A stretch of 64,000 bases of DNA from positions 17,667,001 to 17,731,000 of the forward strand of contig JAMPIT010000434.1 of assembly GCA_026261815.1 (NCBI GenBank), given 5' to 3'. Source of the DNA: Monarcha castaneiventris obscurior. Its lineage: Eukaryota > Chordata > Aves > Passeriformes > Monarchidae. The notes under the pieces are model-generated. The model was not told the origin of the DNA. It saw only the letters and a list, made by a program, of their open reading frames with translations, and ran no database searches. Made by a program: the position numbers and the translations under genes. Below, one piece after another: positions 30,873 to 39,100 of this stretch; positions within the stretch are counted from its first letter, which is position 1; the number at the start of each line of letters is the position of its first letter.

Positions 30873-33452
30873 GTAAGTGCAGCGCAGCGAAACGCGGGGC
30901 CGGGGCGGGCGGGTGTGGGACTCCGCGGGTCGAGCTCTGCGCCGCCTCTGCCGTCGGGGGGACTGGCGGACCGCGGGCGCGCTGACAGCGCCGGGAAGGG
31001 CTGCGGCCCCACGGCCGGCGCGGGCGGCTGCGGGCTCGGCCCGTGGCAACTCCGGTGCCGCTATTCTGGTTCGTGCCTAGCGCTTCCCGGCCCCGCTGGT
31101 CCCATTCCTTACCGAATGCATGTCCCTTTCGGCTGTCCCCGCTGCTGAGCTCATTTCTTTCGGCTGTTTCCATTTCTTTCTCTGCTTCCCTCTGCTTTTC
31201 CTTCCTTTCCTCCTTTCTTTCTTTCTCTGCCCGTGTTACCGTTTTTCTTTCTTTATCTCTTTCGTGTTTCAGTTTGTCTTTTTTTTTTCTTTTGAATTTC
31301 TCTTTCCGTTTTCTTTAAAATTCTTTTTCTTTCTGTTCTTGTTTTGTTTAGTTTTATTTCCCTTTCTGTCTCTTTGATTTCATGTCTCTTACTGTTTTCA
31401 TTTGTCCATGTTCCCATTTTAACCGTCTCTGGGTTTTAGCTGCTTTTATTTCTCTGTCATTCTGTTTTAATTTCTTTTTCCTTTTTTCTTTCCTTCCTTC
31501 TTTCTTTGTTTCTTTCCTTATTTCTTTCAAGCTTTTCTCAGCCGTTGTTTTATTTGTTTTGTGTTTCTGCTTTTATTTTCCTTTTCCGAAATTCTTCTTT
31601 TACGTCTCTGTCTTTCTGCATTTATTTGCGTTGATCAAGTTTCTGTCTTTTTTCTTTCTTTTTTTTTTTTTTTTTTCCTGGCAGTATTCATTTGTTTCCT
31701 TTCGTGTTTCCATCCCTTCTGTCCGTGTGTCCGTCTTTATTTCTCTTTCTTCATATTTTGGGGAAAAAAAATCCAAACCAAAACAGAATAAGAAAAAGAG
31801 GATGAAGTGTAAAAAAGAAAAAGTGCCTTTCCCTAATTGCTGGCCTGTGCTCTGGTATACCGCTGGCCCTGACCGTACCCCGCTCGCTCCCGGCAGGGCG
31901 GCCGGGGCTGGCCCTGTGCGCGGGCTGCGGGGGCCGCATCCAGGACCCCTTCCTGCTGCGGGTGTCGCCGGACCTGGAATGGCACGTCGCCTGCCTCAAG
32001 TGCGCCGAGTGCGGGCAGCCCCTGGACGAGACCTGCACATGCTTCCTGCGCGACGGCAAGGCCTACTGCAAGCGAGATTACAGCAGGTGACCCCGAATGC
32101 GCCAACGCTCGTTAAAAAAAAAAATAACCCAGACCCGAAAAAGCACAAAAGCCCCTTAAGCCCCCCGAATTTCCCCCAACGAAAACCCGACTCTCGGCCG
32201 CTGCCCGCCCCCGCGGCACCGCCTGGAGCCGCCCCGACGGCGCGGCCGCGGGCCCTGACGGCGCGTCGCGTCCCCGCAGGCTCTTCGGCATCAAGTGCGC
32301 CCAGTGCCGGGCGGCGTTCAGCAGCAGCGACCTGGTGATGCGCGCCCGCGACCACGTCTACCACCTGGAGTGCTTCCGCTGCGCCGCCTGCGGCCGCCAG
32401 CTCCTGCCCGGCGACCAGTTCTGCCTGCGGGAGCGCGACTTGCTCTGCCGCGCCGACCACGGGCCGCCCCCCGACGGCGCCGCCGCCCGCGGACCGCGCA
32501 GCCCCGCGCTGCCGCCGGCAGCCGCCGCGCACCTCGCAGGTACCGGCTCCCCGTCGGGGCGGGCGGCGGGGCGGGGGGGGTGTCCGGGGGGCTGCGGCGG
32601 GCGAGCGGGCGGCGGCGCTGACGGTGCGCGCCCTCCCCGCCCGTCGCAGATCCGGTGCCCGGGCGGCCGCCCGCCCCGCGGCCGCCGGCGCACAAGGCGG
32701 CCGAGAAGACCACCCGCGTGCGGACGGTGCTGAACGAGAAGCAGCTGCACACGCTGCGGACCTGCTACGCCGCCAACCCGCGCCCCGACGCCCTGATGAA
32801 GGAGCAGCTTGTGGAAATGACGGGGCTCAGTCCCCGCGTCATCCGCGTCTGGTTCCAGAACAAGCGCTGCAAGGACAAGAAAAAGTCCATCCTCATGAAG
32901 CAGCTCCAGCAGCAGCAGCACAGCGACAAGACGGTGAGCGGCCGCCCTTCCCGCCGGGGAGGGAGATGTGGGTGGGGGGCTCGGGCCCGCGGGCTCGGGC
33001 GGCAGTCGCGCTGAATCCCCGTGTGCCCGCAGAGCCTGCAGGGCCTCACCGGGACGCCGCTGGTGGCCGGCAGCCCCATCCGCCACGAGAGCGCCGTGCA
33101 GGGCAGCGCCGTGGAGGTCCAGACCTACCAGCCACCCTGGAAGGCGCTTAGCGAGTTCGCCCTGCAGAGCGACCTGGAGCAGCCCGCCGCCTTCCAGCAG
33201 CTGGTGAGCCGCGCCGGGCCGTCCGTCGGGCCTCGGGGAGGCGGGCAGATCCCGGCTCTCCGGGTCCGGGAGCTGAGGGAGGGGAACGGGGCAGGGGGCA
33301 ACCGTGCCGGACCCTCACCGCCGCTGCTCCCCCAGGTCTCCTTCTCCGAGTCCGGCTCCTTGGGCACCTCCTCCGGCAGCGACGTGACCTCGCTGTCCTC
33401 CCAGCTCCCCGACACCCCCAACAGCATGGTGCCCAGCCCGGCCGAGACGTGA
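30815..33452 (+). CDS. ISL2: Insulin gene enhancer protein ISL-2, LIM-homeodomain transcription factor
   Basis: Nuclear DNA-binding regulator of motor neuron, retinal ganglion cell and other neuron identity in vertebrates (family knowledge). Six exons join in phase to 359 codons, the length of human ISL2. LIM1 spans about residues 27-80 (CAGC, then H and CLKCAEC, closing with CKRD). LIM2 spans about 89-143 ([18 protein letters not shown]). The homeodomain is at about 190-249 with [13 protein letters not shown]. The LIM-binding segment at about 271-301 ([13 protein letters not shown] to VQTYQPPWK) is the part that in the ISL family contacts LHX3. The C terminus ends in [16 protein letters not shown]2 rather than ISL1 is supported by the C terminus and by the ETFA/SCAPER neighbours. 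The first three exons are GC-rich and diverge more than the homeodomain. Confidence 0.97.
30873..31896 (+). other. ISL2: ISL2 intron 1 with long pyrimidine-rich tract
   Basis: 1024 bp intron. From about 31142 to 31765 the plus strand is mostly T and C (TTTCTTTC-like runs, including an 18-base T run near 31668). A 318-codon open frame at 31382-32338 is a by-product of this composition. Confidence 0.85.
31142..31765 (+). repeat. T/C-rich low-complexity tract
   Basis: About 620 bp with strong pyrimidine excess on the plus strand, built of degenerate TTTC, TTCC and TTTT runs rather than one clean repeat unit. It lies in ISL2 intron 1. Confidence 0.85.
31897..32086 (+). CDS. ISL2: ISL2 coding exon 2 (LIM1)
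   Basis: 190 nt completing R20 and encoding residues 21-82 plus two bases, with GGCAG acceptor and GTGACC donor. All zinc ligands of LIM1 are present: C27, C30, then H and C, CxxC, and the closing C and D of CKRD. Confidence 0.96.
32280..32539 (+). CDS. ISL2: ISL2 coding exon 3 (LIM2 and linker)
   Basis: 260 nt completing R83 and encoding residues 84-169 plus one base. It starts LFGIKCAQC, contains [15 protein letters not shown] and CRADHG, then runs into an Ala/Pro/Arg-rich linker. CCGCAG acceptor and GTACCG donor. Confidence 0.95.
32650..32933 (+). CDS. ISL2: ISL2 coding exon 4 (homeodomain)
   Basis: 284 nt completing D170 and encoding residues 171-264. It contains [20 protein letters not shown], recognition helix [16 protein letters not shown] and the [13 protein letters not shown] tail. 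The homeodomain appears identical to the mammalian one as I know it. Confidence 0.97.
33033..33203 (+). CDS. ISL2: ISL2 coding exon 5 (LIM-binding segment)
   Basis: 171 nt, 57 codons, phase 0 at both ends (residues 265-321). It encodes [19 protein letters not shown] and [24 protein letters not shown] acceptor and GTGAGC donor. Confidence 0.96.
33336..33452 (+). CDS. ISL2: ISL2 coding exon 6 with stop
   Basis: 117 nt, residues 322-359 and TGA at 33450-33452. It encodes [20 protein letters not shown] and the ISL-typical end [10 protein letters not shown]. Confidence 0.96.
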   Translation, partial: VSFSESGSLGTSSGSDVTSLSSQLPDTPNSMVPSPAET

Positions 33453-33821
33453 GGCGGCCCGTCCGCCCGCCGCCGCGGGACCTCCGCATGCCTGCGCTCC
33501 CTGCATGAGACACCCGGCCCCGGGCCGCTCCCAGAGCGCCGGACAAACGCCTTTGTTTTTTAATTATTCTTATTTAAAAACAAACAAAAAATATGTTACT
33601 GACGGCCAAAAAAAGCACCGGGATCCTCGCTGCCTTCACCAGACCGGAGAGAGAGCCCCCGCCCTGGTTATTTCGTTGTTTTGGTTTTTTTCCCTGCGGA
33701 TTTCGATGTTTCTTTTCCCCAAAGAAACGCGGATTTCCCCGCCGGAACCCGGCACGGTGACAGGCTGCCTCGCCCGCCGCTCGCGCTGGGGACGGGTTTT
33801 CTTCCCTTTTTGAAAGGGAAA

Positions 33822-33827
33822 AATAAA
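33822..33827 (+). terminator. ISL2: ISL2 polyadenylation signal, proximal
   Basis: AATAAA, 370 bp after the stop codon, followed by an A run. Use is not shown by the sequence. Confidence 0.5.
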
Positions 33828-34149
33828 TTAAAAAAAAAATCTACTAAAGGGGGCGAAACTCCTCCGGCGTGCGGCCGCGGAGCCGGCCTGGACCTTCCTC
33901 CGCGGAGCCGAGCCGTCCAGCCTCATCTCACACCGATGCCTCTCCCGGGCCGCGGCGCCCGGCCCCGCACGATCGCTGGAAAAACGGGACACGGAAACGA
34001 GACTTTTTAACGGGGAAACCAGTACTAATAATGTTAAGTTATCAATGGACGAAGGACGGATTGTTTGCGCCTTTAACGATCAAAAGTAAGTTATTGTTAT
34101 TTATTGTCAGAGTCAGCGGTTGAATAGTGGGATTAAATATTTTGGACTT

Positions 34150-34155
34150 AATAAA
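34150..34155 (+). terminator. ISL2: ISL2 polyadenylation signal, distal
   Basis: AATAAA about 700 bp after the stop codon, running straight into a genomic run of about 18 A (34153-34169). The A run could give false 3' ends by internal priming in cDNA data. Confidence 0.5.
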
Positions 34156-34199
34156 AAAAAAAAAAAAAAGAAAAAATGAAAACAAAAATGGATTTAAAC

Positions 34200-35450
34200 G
34201 AAAAAACCAAAAAACACCCTAAAAAAAGTCGCGGGAGGGCGGCGAAGGGGCACCCCGGGCGCGGAGGGGCGCGGCCGTCCACATCGGGAGCGGAACAGAG
34301 CGGGTCGGGACGGGCACAGCCCCGGCTTCTCCCGCACGGCCTCTCCGCACCGCGCTAATCGGCTTTCAGAACCGGGGCCGCTTATTTATAGCCGGGGAGG
34401 CGGAGCGCAGGTTTCCCTTTCGGAGTAGCCCCCAGGCTCGCCCGGGTCGTGCCCGCACCTGCCGCGGTGCGGGCCTGGCTCGCCTCCTCCCTGAGGGCGG
34501 CGGGGGCTCCCCCGGGGCGGCGAGGCGAGGCGAGCCCTACTCTCCCCGTCCATCCCCCCGACCAAGACCCAGGAGGCGACTCCTTATCTGCCTCTGGCAT
34601 CACCTGGGAGCGCGGCGGGGCCGCTCCAGCTCCCGTGCCCTCCCTCTTACCCGTGAAGGACTGCTCAGGACCAGCTCCCCGCAGGATCGCAGGCCCGGGC
34701 AAACTCAAGCCATGGCGAACCGCGCCCCCGTCCCCATCCCCGGGCACCCGGCGAGCGGGGTTAGAGCCGAGCCCTGCCGGAGCCCTCCGGGCTGCAGGGG
34801 ATGGGCAGCGCGGCGCCGGGGCGGCTCCCCCACCCCGAGAGGCTCGGGAACGGGTGCGCAGGGACCGGGCTCCCCGGCGAGCTGCCGTCGGGGCGCACGG
34901 AGCGGCCCGGACTGCGGGGCCGCCTCGGCTCGGGGCTGCTCTGCACCGCCGGGACGGGCAATTTCCCGGCTGGGGACAGGCGATCATGGGGATCCTGCCG
35001 CCCTCCCAGCCCCGCCGCGAGGCCCCCGCGTTTACCTGGCTCCGTCCCGGTCAGGCTGGGGCTCCGCGCGTTCTGCCGGGCCTGGACTGCAGCGAGGCGC
35101 GCGGCCTCGCCTCAGCACCGCCCGCGCCTCAGGCCCGCGCCGGGCCGGGCAGCTATGGGCGGCGCGGGGGCCGCCAAGGCGGGACTGTCCCGGTGCCGGT
35201 CGCGGTCCCGGTGCTGGTTCCTGCTCCGGCAGGGGTCGCGGTGCCGGTCTCTGCCCGGGTCGCGGTGGCCACGGGCCGGGATCGGCGGCGGCCCCGGCGC
35301 AGCGCAGGGCCCGGGGCGCCGCGCGCCCCCTCAGCGCCCCCGCGCGCGGGAAGCGGCTCCGGGCCGGACACGGCGCCGCGGAACCGCCGCCCCGAGAACG
35401 CCGTGAGGCTCAAACAAACCCCGCTCCAGCCCAACCGAGGCGTTAAAAAT
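34200..35450. promoter_or_regulatory. Orphan CpG island between ISL2 and SCAPER 3' ends
   Basis: About 1.2 kb of GC- and CpG-rich DNA downstream of ISL2 and beyond the SCAPER stop, where no gene start is known to me. At 34382-34391 there is TTATTTATAG, which on the minus strand reads CTATAAATAA. That fits both a TATA box and the MEF2 consensus. The plus-strand open frames of up to 335 codons are rich in Ala, Pro, Gly and Arg and show no domain. It may be a transcript promoter or a regulatory element of ISL2. Confidence 0.55.
35187..35273. repeat. GGTSCC-type GC-rich short tandem repeat
   Basis: Imperfect hexamer repeats of the CCGGTG / CGCGGT type within the orphan CpG island. In one frame they give alternating Val-Pro. 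Confidence 0.6.
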
Positions 35451-35691
35451 GCATGAGGTCTAAAACATCCGTACTAGGTGACGTATCCTCAATCACCCAA
35501 AAAATTATAAGCAAACTTTCCCCAGGGCCAGATCTGACGAATTACCTTGATTTGATTCTGACTGACTCTTGATTAACGAGAAAGACATCTTACGAATCTT
35601 TTTTTCCCCTCTTTCTAAGCCGTGCTGCTTATGGTAATTCAAACACACTGACAATTATAACGCAGAAGTCACACAAGACAGAATAAGTTAT

Positions 35692-35697
35692 TTTATT
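35692..35697 (-). terminator. SCAPER: SCAPER polyadenylation signal
   Basis: AATAAA on the minus strand, about 315 bp after the SCAPER stop codon. It is the first good signal and implies a 3' end near 35670, about 1.5 kb from the ISL2 3' end in a tail-to-tail arrangement. Confidence 0.6.
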
Positions 35698-36011
35698 ACA
35701 AGATATATAGAACATATTTTCTCTATTTGCAACCTTATTTCAGCAGTTCTGCAGTGCAAGTCCCACCACAGCGCAGAAAACACCAAAATCATGACATTGG
35801 ATACATGAACGAAATAAACTCAAATTATCAAAATTACAAAACAGAACTTGGAAGTATCTACAGTACTTAGGATATAAATAGTGCAAATTATATATCTACA
35901 GCATAAGTATTTAGAGTATCAAAAACGTTTCGGAACAGCGTTTTAAAGAAGGTAGTCAGCAGGAACTGGTCAGTGTGATGATGTTAGGGATTTAAAAACT
36001 AAATACAACTC
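35698..36011 (-). other. SCAPER: SCAPER 3' UTR
   Basis: AT-rich stretch between the SCAPER stop codon and its polyadenylation signal. No other feature is visible. Confidence 0.6.
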
Positions 36012-36106
36012 TTATTTTTTCAAGAAGAACTGTCGAGCTTCTTCCCAGGACTGCCGGGGGAATCTGTTGGACAGCTCAAGATAATCTTGAGAACTGAAAA
36101 ATTTTT
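36012..36106 (-). CDS. SCAPER: SCAPER last coding exon
   Basis: 95 nt including the TAA at 36012-36014. It begins with two bases completing a GAA codon after an AACAG acceptor and encodes KFFSSQDYLELSNRFPRQSW through EEARQFFLKK. Confidence 0.92.
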
Positions 36107-39100
36107 CTGTTGAAGACAGAACATAAAATTACCAAGTTATTCCCTCTTAAGATAAGATGGCAATAAAACAAGAATAATGAATGTGCAGCCAATTTGAGAT
36201 ACTTTAAGTCATTTAATCCCCTCCCCCATCAAAATCTTCTCAGACCATGGGGTGACACTTCTGTGGCGCTCAGGACATCTATGCTTGGCTTTAAGAACAG
36301 GGGCAGAGGCAAAGCAAAGGCTTCCATTTTTAAGCTGATCAGGCTCTCTGCCCTGTGCAGAGGAACACTATACATCTTTACACACTTTATGTTCTCGGAC
36401 CCACCGGGGACTAGCTCAGCCTCATTCAACTCTGGGCAGCCTCAGCAGCGTTTTCTGCTCAGCAGTTTTTTTTTCTCCACAGAGGGCTGCAGAAGAGTTG
36501 TGCTCCCAGCTCCCCAGAGCTCACAGCACGAGTACAAATGCAGCTTTCACTCCTAAGAGTGTGCAGTGACGTGGACAGATTTCACTGTGCACAGGTTTGA
36601 GGGTCTGACCCTCCATGCGGCACCCAACTATTAAGTTTGTGCTTTCAGGTTTTATTCCCGTCAGTGTTATTATTCCCGTTTGTTTTTGGGGACACCATCC
36701 TTCACATTCAAGTGATATAAAAGATAAAAATAATCCTGCTTACACTGTTATTAAGTCAACTTCTTTTGCAACTGGGGAATGTTTAGAAATCACACGTCAC
36801 CACACCTTTGTTTAAAAGTTCATCCAGTTTGAATAGTGAAAATAAAAAGCAAGTTTTCCACTTGGATTTTAGATGTTTCTTGAGCAGATTCTCATGCAAA
36901 CACAATCCTGGAAAGTTTGTGCTGCAGACACTGCACGACGCTGCTTCAGACTGAGATGTCTTAATGTTGACAGTAAAAATCTCTGTAAAGTTACCTTAAT
37001 TTTGTAATTTGTTTTTAAACAAAAAGTTTATGCTTTAGACCTAAAACCACTCATCTCCTGGCAAACGTTGAGCAAAATGGTGGTGGATTTCTACTTGTTA
37101 TGAGGGAGAAATGACTGAGTGTTGCATTTTATGCACAATACAGCTACTCAATACCAGATGCCCACCAACATTTGAATTTCAGATGTGTTTAGCAAGTAAC
37201 AACCATCTCAGCTGAGAATCTTTCAAATGTTTAGCCTAAAAAGGTTGACTGCATTTTAAATAATATTTACAATAACTGAAGGGGAAAAAGAATCATGACT
37301 CTTCTGCAAACTGACAAACTTTAAAGGACAATTACAGGACAGTATTTTAGAGATTTTTGGCTCCCTGGGTGTATTAGCATGGCTGTGTGGCTTCTGCAAC
37401 CTAAAACTTTTGAAGGCAGCCTTTGTGTCAGCTAATTAAATATGTGCAGGTACAGTATCGCATTTTAAGACATGATATCACGTAGCATTTAATAAAGACT
37501 AACAGTCTGAATCCCTGATACGACGAGCAGCAGACTGGAAGACACACATGTATAAATCAAGATGTAAGCCAGGGAGCCCACTCCCAAACTGTAAAATCGT
37601 GCTGCAATTTACTGTATTTCTTTGCATCAATGCAGATTCAAAAAACTTTAATCACAGTATCTACACATTTTGTTACCCAACTGCTACTCTGTTACACTGC
37701 AGTGAACATACCCCTCTGCTGAGATAACTGACTTTCCATTTGGCTTGAGCTCTGTGCAAAATCCTGTGGGGCAAAACAAACAAAAAAAAGACATCAGGTT
37801 TTCAGATCTTATATCGGAGGAATTAAACCAACATTTTTAAGTCTTCACAGTCACTCAAAAATACTAATACTTTATGTAGTCTGTAAATTAACAAACTCTG
37901 GCTTGTTTGCTACATACTGCAACAGAATACTGCCAGCACTTAATTTATAGTGGATTTTTACACATTTATTTAGACTTGCTTTCAAAAAAAAATATTTTTA
38001 GTACATTACAGAGAATCCAAGGCTTTAATGTCTTCTTAGGAAATAATTATTGTGATTTTTATTTACCATAGCAGTGTTTCTGTAAAACAAATGGTGTTTC
38101 AGATTTTTGCTCCCGACCCCAAATACGTTCTTACAAATTTGATGAACGATCCCAATTTCAATGGCCGTGCTTCCCAGTGACCTGGGAGCCAGAGGTGCTC
38201 ATCTCCTGGGAGAATGTGGAGTTGCTGCCCAGCGCTGCTGCCCCTGGCAGCCAGCTGTGCCCCCAGCTGTGCCCTAGCTGTGCCCCAGCTGTGGGGGGCT
38301 GGCACGAGCACCCAGAGCACTGCCCAATCCCAGCTGCTGTCAGATGTTGGGATGCAGCATCCTCGGAGCCAGCACGGCCACCGAGCTCGCCCGGAACCAG
38401 TCAGCTCCCCACTGCAGATCCTGTGTTTTGTTGGAGCACCCACCCAGCAGAACACTGAAGGTATTATCAGAGATAAGATACAACACAGCAAATCATGGAC
38501 ACTCCTGCATGTTTCTACTTCTTTCTGCATATCTCAAAACAGAAGTAACAAAAATAAAGTGGCTGATGCAAACTTCAGATGATGGAAATCCATCTATTGG
38601 TAGGGAGGTCGCTGTAAAATGCAGCAATGCTCTTCCTTTGATTTTCGCTGCACACATTTAACACACTGTATTTAAGTGTTATATTCGTACACACCACCAA
38701 ACTTTTACGTAAATGGGACTTCTTTTTGCGTTCCCTGGCAAAGGAAGAATCTCATTTTCTATCGGGGCAACATTTTACAGTCTTTCCCAAACCTTCTACT
38801 GAAGCAAATGAGAGATTTGCTTCGCAAACAGCAGCGAGTTGAAATAAAAGTAGACAGGCAAGTCCCTTCTGTGTGTGCGGGATCGGAGCATTCCTTGCAT
38901 CCTGCCAGAACTGCTCTCCGTGAATGCATGTGCAACACCCGGGATTAGACTTTAAAACAGGCAAAATACTGAAGGACCAGTGAAGCCAGCAGTGACAGGA
39001 CACTTCACAGCACACACAATTCTTGCATATTTTAATAGAACACCTTTTTTTTAAAAGCCTGCAGGAATAGTACATGGACTTGCCATCTGGGATATAACTC

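Larger units (their letters stand above)
33453..34170 (+). other. ISL2: ISL2 3' UTR
   Basis: Inferred from the stop codon to the second polyadenylation signal. It is mixed GC- and AT-rich with no repeat. The exact 3' end cannot be set from sequence alone. Confidence 0.6.

Noticed and set aside
30366..31173. Several 163-260 codon frames over the ISL2 promoter and exon 1
   Set aside because: GC-rich shadow frames on both strands. Only the frame beginning at 30815 matches a known protein.
31382..32338. 318-codon plus-strand open frame
   Set aside because: Phe/Ser-rich translation of the T/C tract that then reads ISL2 exon 2 in a wrong frame.
32318..33546. Minus-strand and alternative-frame open frames of 100-242 codons over ISL2
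   Set aside because: Shadows of the real ISL2 exons caused by high GC content.
34382..35456. Open frames of 201-335 codons downstream of ISL2
   Set aside because: Ala/Gly/Pro/Arg-rich translation of the orphan CpG island on both strands, with no recognisable domain. The island itself is reported instead.
38099..38661. Overlapping 93-143 codon frames on both strands in a SCAPER intron
   Set aside because: GC-richer patch with a short tandem repeat. The neighbouring exons already account for the protein, with no gap.
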